From Brasenia schreberi (lineage: Eukaryota > Streptophyta > Magnoliopsida > Nymphaeales > Cabombaceae), in NCBI GenBank assembly GCA_036023115.1, contig JAYKKT010000037.1, forward strand, positions 4,912,501-4,976,500: DNA of 64,000 nucleotides. Reading direction: 5' to 3'. The position numbers were made by a program, and so were the translations under genes. The notes below the pieces were generated by a model that saw only the letters and a list, made by a program, of their open reading frames with translations, did no database searches and was not told the origin of the DNA. Below, one piece after another: positions 28,795-40,456 of the stretch (position 1 is the stretch's first letter; every line of letters begins with the position of its first letter).

Positions 28795-30268
28795 TCTCCC
28801 ACTTGTCCATTCAAGCCAACTATTCTGACATACTGGTTTTGCCTCTTACTTTTGTAGGGTTTTCCAAGTTATGTCATGTATGATTGTCATTTCAATCATT
28901 ACCTATTGTATGGTTTCTTACCTACATAACATTTAAACATATTTCAAACCCATGTTTGTAACATGCATTGAGAAAAGATCTTCTGTTATGCCTTTAGTTA
29001 AGGGGTCTGCTAACATATCATCTCTTGACATATATGAGATGGATATTTCCTTTCTCATAATCATATCATGAACATAGTGGTATTTAACCATTATATGCTT
29101 GCTTTTGGAGTTATCAATCCCACTCTTAATGAGAGTAATTGCTGCATTGTTGCCACAATAAATGACAACCGACTCATTGGCTATATTCAACTTTAAATCA
29201 AGTAAAAAGCGACTTATTAAAACAACGCTAGTTGCAACCATACAACAAGCAACCTCTTATTTATGTAATGCTACACAAGCCTATTTTTTGGAAGCCGAAA
29301 AAATAACTCTACCTCCAAACAAGAATATTTGTTTAGAAGTTGATTTGCTATCATCTTTGCTCCCAACAAAGTCAACATGTGAGTATCCTACCATTTTCAA
29401 TTCATCTGCTTGAATACATCATTTCAAGTCTTTTATTCCTTTAAGATATCTTAGAATCCTTTTCACATCTATCCAATGCTGCCAATCAGGATTACCTTGA
29501 TATCTACTTATAAGGCCAACAACAAAGCTTATATCATGTCTTTTTCATAACATTGCATACATCTAGCTACTTATAGCTTCTGCATAAGTAATATTAGGCT
29601 TATCGTCTCCTTCACCTGGATAATCAAGCTTATTTAATTTGACCCCTTTCACAACGGGTGTAGATGCAGACTTGCATTCACCCATTTTAAATTTCTTGAG
29701 GATATAATCAATATATTTCTCTTAATTTAGGAATAGAAGTTTAGATTCTTTATCTCGAGAGATCTTTATTCCTATGATATATGATGTTTTTCCCATATCC
29801 TTCATTCAAACCTTACGTTTAACTATGACTTGATTTTGACAATTATCTCATTGTCATTCCCAATCAACAATATGTCATCTACATATAATGATAAGAAGAC
29901 GAAATGACTCTCACTATTCTAGACATATACATAGTGATCAAGTTCATTAGCTACAAACCCAAGTTTAATAATGATATTTTGAAAAGCCAAATACCATTAA
30001 GGATATGATTGTTTAAGATCATATCAGGATTTTTTCAACCTATATACTTTATCTTTTTAGTTTTCAACTCTGTATCCTTCGAGTTATTGCATATATATGA
30101 TTTCATCTAAAACTCCACTTAGGAAAACAAATTTTATATGTAACTGATGTAAGTCCAAATCATAATATACCGAAATCGCTAGGATTATTCTTATGTATGC
30201 AAATTTCGCAAAAGAAGCACATGTCTTAATATAATCTATCTCCTCTTGTTGTGAAACACCTTTTGCAA

Positions 30269-30490
30269 TGCTGGAAGGGGAAAGCTGCTTGTCCCCTCCA
30301 GTTTGACCACAGTGGTGGGACTGAGTTCATACAACTCCCCCCCATGAAGTGTAGGAAATTGTGGCGCAGATTCTGTTGTTGTTACAGAATTGTGCTATTT
30401 TTCAAAATATTTGAGGCTGTCTACGCACTATAAGATTCTGTGGATTTTTGCTTCACTGATTGGAGAGTAGTTCAACAGACCAAACGGGAT
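30269..30490. mobile_element. Non-copia insertion within copia 3 RT
   Basis: The RT coding text breaks after CACCTTTTGCAA and resumes at CTTGCTTTAAACTTAACG about 222 bp later. Copia 1 (about 15340) has no such sequence. The insert is richer in G+C and has an open plus frame (30251-30433) of no recognised family. It may be a small DNA element; clear terminal inverted repeats or a target-site duplication were not found. Confidence 0.5.
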
Positions 30491-30840
30491 CACAAACTTG
30501 CTTTAAACTTAACGATTGTTCCATCGACCTGATATTTCTTTTTAAGAACCCATTTACAACCTATAACTTTTCTTCCTTTAAGTAAATAAGACAATTCCCA
30601 AACTTGATTTTTCTCAATAGATTCATTTTTCTCATCCATGACTTTTGCCTAGTTTGATAATTCAGATGAATCAATAGTCTGCTGATATGTTAGGTTATCA
30701 AGCAACTCATCTAAATTCATCGAATTGCATACTTCCTGTATAAGGTAAGTATGATAATCCTTTAAATAGGATAGAGTAACCTTAGGTCCACTTAAAGTTT
30801 TGGTTTATTCCGGAAGATCATCTATGGGTTCGTATGGTGA

Positions 30841-31030
30841 TTGATCTAGATCTACTAGATCATCAATATTCTCCTCATTATTTTCAAAGATATCATTCTT
30901 AATATCTTCTATGAATTAAATATCCCTAATATCTATTGATCTAGATCTACTAGATCATCAATATTCTCCTCATTATTTTCAAAGATATCATTCTTAATAT
31001 CTTCTATGAATTAAATATCCCTAATATCTA
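30841..31030 (-). repeat. 95-bp perfect tandem duplication in copia 3
   Basis: Two identical 95-bp units (30841-30935 and 30936-31030) start with TTGATCTAGATCTACTAGAT. The homologous part of the fragment at 22550 is single copy, so the duplication is private to copia 3 and recent. Confidence 0.95.
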
Positions 31031-33555
31031 TGAGTCCATGGTCCTAGTGATAAAACTGGTATCCCTTAGACATTTTAGGATATCTAATAAATATACATTT
31101 TAAGGGTCGAGTGTCTAGCTTATCTCTATACTTATCGATGATTTTTAATACCCACTTCCTTAGATGATCTAGGTTTAGTTTTCTTCAGAATACAACTTTA
31201 CATGACACTTTGTTTAGAATATATACAATTATACTTGTTGCTTCTCCTATAATACCCTTGTTTGAGATACATCTATTAATATGGATTTTGTCACATTCAG
31301 TAAGATCTTGTTATATCTTTCTGCTACACCATTCTGTTGAGGTGTATTGGGCATTGTATTTTTCTTTAAAATACCAAAGTCTTCACTAAAATCTAAGAAT
31401 TCTACAGAGGTATACTCACAACTTCTATCTAATTTTAGGTTTTTTATTGTATACCCCAATTGGTTCTCAACTTCATGCTTATATTTTTTAAATGTTTCAA
31501 GTGCCTTAGATTTATGTGCTAAGAGATATATATGTATATCTTGAGTAATCATTAATAAAGGTTATGAAATAGACCTTCTCGTAATCTTACCCTAAAAGGC
31601 CCACATAAATCAGTGTGAATGATTTCTAACAGAGTTATTGCACTTGTTATTTTCTTAGAAAATGCATTTCTTGTCATTTTTTCTTTTATATAGGCTTCAC
31701 ATTCACCAAAACTATTTTGCTAAAATTATGACAATAAGTAAAAGTCAGATAATTTCCTCAATTTTTAGGTGTCTATGCCACACATTCACATCAACATTAA
31801 AGATACAATCGATATAAGTAGAATATCCTTCTCTTTCATTTAATTTGAACAAACCTTATTCATCATCGCACAATCCTTAGAAGGCTATCCTTCCATACTT
31901 TCATATGGTTACCTTGATAGGGACAACCTTACTTCAAAACCCTTCTTAATCAAGGAAGGAAACATGACCAAATTACACCTTATATTTGACACAATTAGTA
32001 CATCAGTTAGAACAACCGGTGCTTTGTACATAAATTCTAAAGGATCCCACACCAAGAACATTTCAAAAAGTATTATTTCTCATATACATTCTTTGTTCTC
32101 TTGCCTTATTCCTCAAGAGTCATTCCAACAATTAGATATTGAGTGATCCATGTAGAGACATTCTTAAACCACACAGATTATATTCTGCTTCTTCGATTAA
32201 CCACGTTGTTGGGTGTTTTCACTGTCAATCTTCTTGTTGTGGAAATCTCTCTTATAGTACCTTATCCTTCTATAGTTAAAGCATTTAACCTGAGAAACGG
32301 TTTTCTATGATTTCTTAAAAGTTTGACTACCTTTCTTGTTATTTTTGTTAAACTTTTTTTTTGGTTTATTCTTTTATGGTGTGGTCTAGAGCTTGTTTCA
32401 ATATCTTTTTGAGTTACTAACAACTTATCCTTCTTATTTCTATTCATGTACTCTTATTCAATTGCTAGTTTGAGGAGTAACTCAGAAAGGTTTATTTCAC
32501 CTCCTAATCTCAAGGTCGTGGCAACCATATCCCATTAAGGGGGAAGACTATTTACTATAGTTGATATTAGCATAACCTAGAGGATGACTGACTTTGCTAC
32601 AACTAAGTCTCTTGCCGTTACCAACATTTGATTTTCATGTTCTACTACATTATCTTATTTTATTTTGTAGGAGTTGCATTTTTGTAGTAATAACTAAACA
32701 TGTAGTTTAGTTGTAGTATACTATTTAGTTGTTATTGAATCAAACGACTTTTTTGCATTCTTGTATACTTCAAATACCCTAATTAGCTCATCCTCTATAT
32801 AGGTTAACATTATAGTTTTGACTATGGTATAATTTCTAAGGAACATTTTGTACACTTTCTTTTCTTTTTCTATTGTAGTTGGAGTATGTGATATAAGTGT
32901 ATCCTTTAAAACATAGTTTATACCTTAAAGTATAATTTCTAAAGAGAAACATCTTTTCCATGCTTGAAAATTTAGTCCATCCAATTTTTCTATTCCTATC
33001 AACTTCGATACGTAAATCCTAGAGTTTATTTGAATTTGTTTGACAAAAATAATAATAGGATAATCTAAAAAAGAAACAACCAACCACATGTGTTAGTAAA
33101 CTGCAACAGTTTGCAAAAATATATAGGTACTATTTTGAAAAATACGTCCAAGTACTTATGAGTATTTTCTGTTGATACTTACATATCAATTGAAAAAACT
33201 CTTAACTTGATTATGCTATTTCAAAACCACTCAAGGGACAAAATTGTAATTTTTCAACTCTAGATAGAATGCTCTTGAAATTATCAATTCTAGGCGTGAT
33301 TTTGACAATACTAATGCTTCGTGTATGCGGTTAACAAAGCTTGGGCACATTTTTGAATATTTCTCTTATTAAGCATAATACAAATGCACCACTCAAAACG
33401 TGTTATATAGTGGTAGAAAGGGGCTAATGCAGTAGAAAGGGTTTGGTACTAGATTGGAGGTTAAGGTTTCAAACCAATCTTTGTACTCTAGATCGGAGGT
33501 TAAGGTTTCTGTATAATGCTACAGTGCAACACATATGATTTTTAAAGTATTTTTA

Positions 33556-34003
33556 AAAATATCATTAAAAACAAAAAAAATTAAAATCATGAAAAACTTC
33601 TACAATAATATACCATATAAAGATATCATGAATTCACTGTCAAAACAAACCAAATCACATGAACACCCCCCCCCCCTCAAACCTCATTTTGAAACTTAGA
33701 ATTGATGAGTATTAATGAATATATAATACATGAGTTTTTTTTGGAGAAAAAGGGGCTGGTCTTGAAGAGAGGCTGATAGACATGCAAAAGGAGCGAAGAA
33801 AATGGCTTAGAGGGGATTTAAACACATCCAAACGTTGATTAGAAAACATGATTTTAAAACTTGCACAACATCGTACAATACAATGCTCACATATCATCTC
33901 GTTACAGTAACATAAATGATGTTTTACGATAAAGTACCTTAATTGTATCGGTTAAGGTACCAATATGTATAATCTGCATATTATATCATACGATACAGTA
34001 TGA
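33556..34003. repeat. Dispersed repeat A, right copy
   Basis: A direct-orientation counterpart of 12105-12536, with the same landmarks. It is followed after about 30 bp by segment B in inverted orientation. Confidence 0.85.
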
Positions 34004-34030
34004 TTTTTATAACATTGTTTGAAAGTCCCA

Positions 34031-34655
34031 TATAGGAGTGAAGACGATAGTAAGTCAAGCTTGAGTCAAATATTTTTATTTTGAAGTGGTGTTATTTTTT
34101 AGGCCTACAGGAAATAAGATTGTGTGGTATTGCATACAAAAGAAGTTGAGTATATAACATCTAGTATGGCTACAACGAGTGTTATTTGGATAAGTCATTT
34201 GATACATGATTTGAAATTAGAAATAGCCAACGAGCCAGTTGTTATTTACTGTGATAATAGTGCAGCAATTACTCTTATTAAAAGAGGAGACAATAGCTCA
34301 AGAAAGAAGCATATAATGGTTAAATACCATTATGTTCATGATATTCTTAAAAGAAATGAGATATCTATAGCTTATATGCTAACTAATGATATGTTGGTTG
34401 ACTCCTTGGCAAAAAGTATCTTAGAAGACCTTTTTACAAAGCATGTTACTTATATGAGTTTGAAATACCACTAGTGTTTAAGTGTGAAAACACATTGTGG
34501 TGATTGTTATACAAGAAAACATATTTAGTAAAAAAACTGTACAACTAGCATAAGTTATAATTCACTTGTAACTAGGAATTGTACAACTTGAAAAATCATA
34601 GAATAGTGGAAAAAATCAGTGTATCATAAGTTGGCTCAAGTGGCCAAGTGAGCAA
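34031..34655 (+). mobile_element. Copia 3' end with RNase H, inverted copy of copia 1 end
   Basis: The 34124-34474 frame is an open RNase H segment of 116 residues with VVIYCDNSAAITL, KKHIMVKYHYVHD and the terminal LTKHVTYMSLKY block. It is the plus-strand counterpart of the decayed minus-strand copy at about 14460-13990, and is better preserved. The element begins abruptly at about 34031 with no RT upstream. The polypurine-like GTGGCCAAGTGAGCAA precedes the LTR. Confidence 0.85.
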
Positions 34656-35027
34656 TGCAAGTTATCGTATGGCCCCTTAAGACGTAGATAATGCACTCAG
34701 AAAATTGGGGAAGAGGGACCCTCTTATCGATTTTTCCGAGATGTTGGTTTTAAAAATAAACTTTAAACAAACATAGTTTTTCTTTTATTAAAAGTTACAA
34801 AAATCTCTCACAAAAAGATATGCTTCAACGGAAAGCCTAGAAAGGAAATAATAGAGATCTAAAGTCGTATATAAACAAATGTTTGTATAGAGAGAAAATA
34901 TACGAAATCAAAAACTTCCCAGTTGCATCTTCTTGTTCCTTCTCTTCTTCTTCTTCTGCCAGTTCGCTTGGGCTTCTGCAGCAACTCGGCTGCACTCAAA
35001 GTTCCTTCGAGCCTCAAGAAAACAACA
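34656..35027 (+). mobile_element. 3' LTR of the inverted copia copy
   Basis: TGCAAGTTATCG to AAACAACA, 372 bp, matching 13452-13813 in reverse complement. The flanking ATTTCATCACAAGAGG is also present beside the left LTR, so flank and LTR were copied together. Confidence 0.85.
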
Positions 35028-35654
35028 ATTTCATCACAAGAGGAGATGCTCCTCGAGTGGTTGTGAAGGCCTTAAAGGCAAAGATTTCTATAAGAAAGTA
35101 GATCACAGTTGCTTAGAAACTTTGAAGAGTTTTTGAGTGTTTTAGTTGCAGTTAGACAGCCAAAGACAGGAATTATATCTTTTCTTTAGCTGACATGGGA
35201 ATCCATGGATACGAACTTCGTTGGCAGGACCACTCCACTTGATGCAGGGTGTGAGTTCGATTCCCCGAGCTTGCAAACTTGATTTTGGTTTCCCTGTTAT
35301 CACAAAGAACAAAAAGGTCTGGTGTAGAACAAAGTGATGTGGTTTTAAGCATCGGTCTATCACACTCGTAGAAATACTTCTCTTTTTTAGAATTGTTTAA
35401 ATACGTCCAATAAATGTACCGGCCGATAGAACCTACGTGCTTATTGCAACCATCGAAATGTTATCTAAAGAACTGTGAAAGTCAACTAGAGAACTTATTT
35501 TCGGCGATTTAAAAGACTTTGTGAGTGGTTTAAACCATCAAGAAAAGTATTTTATGTGGCAATAGGTTTGGCCTTTTTCGTTGCTTAATCTGTGAAAAGG
35601 GAAATGGTGCAAACTGCGCCTCAAGTTTTGAACCTAGAGCAAATATACTCCTAA

Positions 35655-35718
<64 letters not shown>

Positions 35719-35955
35719 CACACATGTGTGTGTGCAGGAGACTGTCAAAATTTTAACGATTGACGTTCTTGTGCAGATGCAAGGCTACTTTGCTTGAGCT
35801 TGAAGGCGGGTAAAGAATGAACAATGTCATGTAGGCTGCGGCCCTGTAGCAATGTCATGTATGTAAAGATGCCCGCCCTTGGTTCATTCATTACCCACCT
35901 TAATTTAAGTTCAAGCAAAGCAGCCTTACGTCAACACATAAGCGTCACTTGGTTC
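35028..35955 (+). repeat. Inverted copy of the copia 1 flank, with (CT)n and foldback
   Basis: Reverse-complement counterpart of 12541-13451. It includes a CT microsatellite (35660-35716, longer than the GA tract of the left copy) and the foldback element at 35755-35955. No gene is recognised. Confidence 0.8.
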
Positions 35956-37600
35956 ATTCATTACCCGCCCGGTAGCATCTGTACTAAAAAATTTGACATA
36001 AACACCTATCCTATTATTTGGAATTATTTTAAACCTAGCCGTCCAGATGAATGCAACTCAAGGGCTAAGATGTAGTCGCATGCTAGCCGTCAGATGATGG
36101 GTCATCTTTCTAATGTGTGATAGTAAGGTGAAGCTAAATGAATTTTACAGTCCTACACTTTTTGAGTCATTTCGCTTTTAACGTGTTGCTTTAGTCATAA
36201 TTGCAATGACCATTGAACATTATCGGATATTACATTTCATGTTTTCTAATCCATGAATGATGGCTTCAGGTGGTGAGACTCGTCTCGCCTTTCGCGGTGC
36301 AAAATCTCTTCAAACGTAGGTTAATTTGAACTATTATGCATGTCCCCCACTTCGAAGATAAAATCATGGAAAGAACAAAGAAGTTCAAGTACACCCTTTG
36401 ATTCATTTACAAAGGATTCAAATTGAACTTATGCTCTGTGCTCAAAAGTGTTGGGTCCGAATAGGTAATGGGGAGAAACAGGAAGGGTACTGCCAAGTTC
36501 CTTCGATCTCTCAAGCACCCGAGCCTAATTATATACTCTTATCTGTTCGCTTGTGTCAGTTCCAGGTATGGTCAGGTCACCACGCAAAGGTTCTCGATGG
36601 CAGCTTATTGTCCACTACCTATATAATTAATTATCTTTAAACTTTTATTTCGCTAATTGAGAAAAGGAGCAAGTGAATCGAGCGGTGGTTTTTCATGATT
36701 TGTTAGTCTAACTCATGTTTTCTCCATATCGAGCTCTTTAGCTCATTTGAGCAACGCTGAACATGAACCAAATACGAGCTGACTGAGACAAGCTTAAGAG
36801 CTGCTTGATAAATTCATAGGGTGACTGAGATAAGTTTGAGTAGAAGATTTACTTTCTTGATTAGAAATTAAGTCAAGCACGTATCTTTTATAGTGTTTGC
36901 CTATGATGTTAAGGGAGTCACCTTACCTGGCAATGATAACTATGTAGCTTCCTTTCTTTAGACCTTTTAAAAATATAATGGTTGTGCACCGAGATCATTT
37001 GCTCAAGTGGGTGTGTTAGGCTTCAACCTCCTCTTGTAACAATATATATATATATATATATATATAGATATATATATATAACCACTCGTATGAAAGATAT
37101 CTTTATTGTACTCTATGCCACCTAAAAACAATGGGTGCGAGCGAGTGAACAGGTGTTCCAATCACACACTATATATATAATGGTTGTAGGTTTCCATTTT
37201 ATAAAATCCTACAATCTTCCATGTACTGTGTTATTTCCAATGTAAAGTTTTGTTAATAATCAAATTTTCCGATAACATAAATCTTAACAATATTAATGCA
37301 CTATAATTTTACCAAAGCCACAACTAAAACCGACCTTTTCTCACGCTAAGTGGGACGCCTAGAGGCATTCTCAATTATCGCCATTTGCTCAATCTTGTGT
37401 CCCATTAGCATTTAACTCCATTAACGCAAAGTCATGCTTTGTTTCACCTTTGAGAACTTGTCCTCTTTTTGAGTCCAAAACCTCACTTATCTAAATTTTT
37501 TTACCTCCTCATTGGAGCTTCGACCATCTGGCTTCTCCTCGAAATGTCCCATCCCACCTTAAACATCTCTCTAATTGTATATTATACCTTTTAATACCTC
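35956..37600. other. Intergenic downstream of the PPR gene
   Basis: No gene is seen. A TA microsatellite with one GA interruption lies at about 37041-37080. The short open frame at 36398-36640 matches nothing I recognise. Confidence 0.45.
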
Positions 37601-37601
37601 C

Positions 37602-39488
37602 TTACCAATAGTCACCACAAGAGCAGGTGCCATCCTTAAAGTGGTGGAACCTGTTAGTGTCCCTCAGTATAATCTCTCTGCCTGCACACTTAGACACCAA
37701 TTTGATTGCTGTATGACAATCCACACAAACCCGCAAGTTTTTCATCACTCTTATAGGCCTTGAACCAGAGATGCTTATGAGCCCAAATGACACAGCTACT
37801 CTCTCACTGTGGTACCCCACCACCCTTTCCTTCACCTCTTCTGTTGAAGCAAACCCTGTGACGGCAATATAACCAGCCTTCTCCATTTCCTTCTCCAATT
37901 CTTGTAGTTTGGCATAAATTTCTCCCGTTTGCGAATGTGATCTGTCATCGGCTGTGAACGTATGAACCTTGTTCCCAACTGCGACCCAGCTCAAACCAGT
38001 CTCCTTTTTCACTCCCTGGTCCCTCATAGCCTTCCTGGCCATTGCAGCTTCTCTCCACTTCCCTGCTAATGCATATGCATTCACAAGCAATACATGTGTT
38101 CCCGAGTTCTTTGAACCCATGTGGAATAGCTTTTCTGCTGCGAACTGAGCTTTCTCAGTGTCCCCATGCATACGGCAGCCTGCGAGCAATGCGCCCCAAG
38201 TCGACTCTGTTGGATCGAAGGGCATTGTTTTGATGAGATCGAGGGCTTCATCAAGCCTACCAGCTCGAGCAAACATATCAACCATGCAAGCATAGTGTTC
38301 AGGATTTGGCTCGACTGCAAACTCACTGTCCATCACTCTGAAGTAGTATTCTCCAATGTCAACAAGACCCCTATGGCTGCAAGCAGAGAGTATGCAGAGG
38401 AAGGTGATGAAATTGGGCTGAAAACTTTCCGCCCGCATCCTATTGAATAGATGAAAAGCTTCCTGAGTATGTCCATGCTGAGAACATGCAATAAGGATGG
38501 AGTTCCAGGCACCAACATTCCGCTCAGGCATTTCGTCAAATACTTGCCGAGCATCTCCAAATATGCCGCACTTAGAGTACAGACCAACAAGCGAGCTCCC
38601 AACGAAGCTCGAAGAATCGTACTTTGTCTTGACGCACAAGCAGTGCAACTGCATCCCCAATTCAAGAGCAGTTGTGTCTCCACAGACACGAATCACACTC
38701 GAGTACGTAAAATCATTAGGGCTCAATTCCTCCTCCTCCAAGACATGTTTAAAGAGAAGCAAAGCCTCTTCTTCCAATCCATTCTGCACGTACCCAGCAA
38801 TCAAGCCACTCCAAGACACAACATTCCGCTCAGGCATCATTCGAAACACCTTGTGCGCCTCCAAAACCTCGCCACTTTTGCAATACATATCAACAAGAGA
38901 ACTACCCACGTAGACATTCATTTCATACCCAGTCTTTACAGCAAGACAATGCAGCAAACCACCAAATTGGACAGCGTTCTTCGCTGCCCCACAAGCCTTC
39001 AAAACACTCCCAAACGTATACTCATTTGCGAACATTTTGGCTTGGTGGACGCTTCGGAAACAGTTGAGAGCACGCTCCGGGAGACCGTTCTGAGCGTACC
39101 CAGAAACCAATGAGCTCCACGAAGCTGGTTCTGGCTGGGGCATTTCGTCGAACAGGTTCTGTGCTTCTTCCATGCGGTCGCATTTTGCATACAAATTGAT
39201 CAAATGGTTGACCAAGAGGACCACAGAAAGCGACCCAGACTTGATCGAGTGGGCGTGGATCTGCTGGCCTTTCTTTATAGACCTTGTAGGGATGAAAGAC
39301 TGAAGGAGATGGCAAAAATCTCTGTAAATTTGTTCAGTGCTTTCGGTGGTCGGAATTGGAATTCGATTTGGAGGGGATGCCCAATGAGGGGAAGGTCGAG
39401 CCAATTGGTCCTTGATTTCGAATGGTAGTGAGAGAAAAACCGGTGGCATTGCGGATACGTTAATGGGTATCGACGGAACTTGAGGCAT
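37602..39488 (-). CDS. MEF1: PPR-DYW RNA-editing factor, MEF1-like, intact
   Basis: Intronless frame of 628 codons. The family binds organelle transcripts one base per PPR motif and converts chosen cytidines to uridine. PLS-type PPR repeats span about residues 55-455, the E/E+ region about 460-540 (KKETGLSWV, NKVHTF), and the DYW deaminase about 545-628. Active-site zinc ligands are visible: HSE at 560-562 and CVDCH at 588-592; the end is CSCGDYW. The segments YDSSSFVGSSLV, KPNFITF-like PNFITFL and MEKAGYIA match Arabidopsis MEF1 (At5g52630), which edits mitochondrial nad7, nad2 and rps4 sites. An in-frame TAA lies two codons before this ATG, so the start is Met1 or Met14. The leader is not strongly basic; mitochondrial targeting is inferred from the orthologue. 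Gly of the usual VCGDCH is Val here. It is the only clearly intact host gene in the window. Confidence 0.93.
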   Translation of the reverse strand: MPQVPSIPINVSAMPPVFLSLPFEIKDQLARPSPHWASPPNRIPIPTTESTEQIYRDFCHLLQSFIPTRSIKKGQQIHAHSIKSGSLSVVLLVNHLINLYAKCDRMEEAQNLFDEMPQPEPASWSSLVSGYAQNGLPERALNCFRSVHQAKMFANEYTFGSVLKACGAAKNAVQFGGLLHCLAVKTGYEMNVYVGSSLVDMYCKSGEVLEAHKVFRMMPERNVVSWSGLIAGYVQNGLEEEALLLFKHVLEEEELSPNDFTYSSVIRVCGDTTALELGMQLHCLCVKTKYDSSSFVGSSLVGLYSKCGIFGDARQVFDEMPERNVGAWNSILIACSQHGHTQEAFHLFNRMRAESFQPNFITFLCILSACSHRGLVDIGEYYFRVMDSEFAVEPNPEHYACMVDMFARAGRLDEALDLIKTMPFDPTESTWGALLAGCRMHGDTEKAQFAAEKLFHMGSKNSGTHVLLVNAYALAGKWREAAMARKAMRDQGVKKETGLSWVAVGNKVHTFTADDRSHSQTGEIYAKLQELEKEMEKAGYIAVTGFASTEEVKERVVGYHSERVAVSFGLISISGSRPIRVMKNLRVCVDCHTAIKLVSKCAGREIILRDTNRFHHFKDGTCSCGDYW

Positions 39489-39649
39489 AACTTAGGAGAA
39501 GAGGAAAATATGAATTCAACCATATCTTCGGAGGTGGGAGCACTTAGGGTGCCCGTTCCAGAAAGCGTGCTTTTATAGTCTTGATCACACAACGCAATCG
39601 ACAAGAGCTGAGCATGGAGAGATTTAAAGAATTGAATGCCCGCTACCAT

Positions 39650-39900
39650 TCAAGGATTAGGGTGTTAATCACTTTCGTGGTTGGTCGGGGGCTCGAATGA
39701 TGGCTGAGTACCGAGACTACACAACCTAAATACTTTCAAATCTTATCGGAAGGAAGACACAAAACTGTTAAAACAGAAAAAAGATCACAAAAATATTAAA
39801 ACTAATAATAAAAAATTATCTAGTTTGCTTGGATTAACTGTTAACCTGGTATAGAATCAAAGTCTATGAAAACAAAGAGTTCTTCCACAATTCAAGTCGA
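39650..39900. other. Region upstream of the MEF1-like gene
   Basis: This is the presumed promoter side of the minus-strand PPR gene. No clear TATA box was picked out. The sequence becomes AT-rich and leads into the plastid-derived segment. Confidence 0.35.
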
Positions 39901-40170
39901 AGTAATTTGATGTCGGACTCAACCCTTTATGACATGACTGATCTATAGAAATACTCCACCATTTAATCTTTGTAGTAATTCAATTTCAAAATGCCTTGAT
40001 GATAAAATGGTAGACACGTGACTCAAAATCTGATGCTAAAGAGCATGGAGGTTCAAGTCCTCTTCAAGACATAATATGAAGAATGCTCATTGAATGAACA
40101 ATTCTCAGATCTAATCGATATTGATATACCAAGCATCTGTTCATAGGAAATATTCGATCTAATGTCAAAA
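39900..40170 (+). other. Nuclear insertion of plastid DNA around trnL-CAA
   Basis: The tRNA-like core at 39993-40071 is followed by ATAATATGAAGAATGCTCATTGAATGA, close to the plastid sequence downstream of trnL-CAA, and preceded by an AATTCAATTTCAAAATGCC context typical of that spacer. Outer limits are approximate. Confidence 0.65.
39993..40071 (+). pseudogene. trnL-CAA: Plastid-derived trnL-CAA pseudogene
   Basis: The core reads GCCTTGATGATAAAATGG, then GTAGACACGTG, CTCAAAATC with anticodon CAA, GCTAAAGAGCATGGAGG and TTCAAGTCCTCTTCAAGACA. Compared with the plastid tRNA as I know it, the differences are nearly all G-to-A or C-to-T, plus a 2-bp loss at the anticodon stem. The anticodon stem no longer pairs (CGTGA against TCTGA). 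It is non-functional; the pattern fits deamination of methylated cytosines after nuclear transfer. Confidence 0.8.
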
Positions 40171-40456
40171 AAGGTTAATTGTTGTTGTTGGTTAAGGGGG
40201 GTGTTTGAATTATCTTAGGCTCACTTTGATGTTCTTGGAACTCATGCTTTCGGGTTTTGTCGTGAATAACTTTAGTTTAATGTTCATATATATTCAAATA
40301 ATTAGGGGTGGCCGAGTTGGGTATCTTTCTTGTTCAGTGCCAGGATGTTGATCAGCTCTTCATGGAGTGCTCGGTTTTTAAGGCCGATCTTGTTTCGCTT
40401 TACTATGTTATTCAAGCAAAATTGCAATTCACGCTCGCACTTGACCACCCACTTTT

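Larger units (their letters stand above)
28795..33430 (-). mobile_element. Copia 3 internal region, related but distinct family
   Basis: The minus strand carries leader (to about 33400), gag (about 32830-32450), zinc-knuckle region (32447-32262), protease/pre-integrase (about 32160-31760), integrase (31552-31247, with LKLDRSCEYTS and TPQQNGVAERYN), linker, RT (about 30620-29420, with LYVDDILLIGND intact near 29880) and RNase H (29241-28933, with the KHIMVKYHYVHD block). It ends at a GTGGGAGA polypurine tract. Its RNase H differs clearly from the copia 1 type preserved at 34124-34474. Stops and indels are spread throughout, and about 222 bp of foreign sequence interrupts RT at 30269. The 5' LTR is not seen. 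Confidence 0.85.

Noticed and set aside
30841..31030. Tandem repeats as a possible CRISPR array
   Set aside because: Only two abutting copies without spacers, within a plant copia element.
38451..39113. 220-codon plus-strand frame
   Set aside because: It is antisense to the MEF1-like PPR coding sequence and has no domain of its own.
39275..39649. 124-codon minus-strand frame overlapping the PPR start
   Set aside because: It is in another frame from the PPR gene, has no domain, and an in-frame stop separates the PPR ATG from anything upstream.
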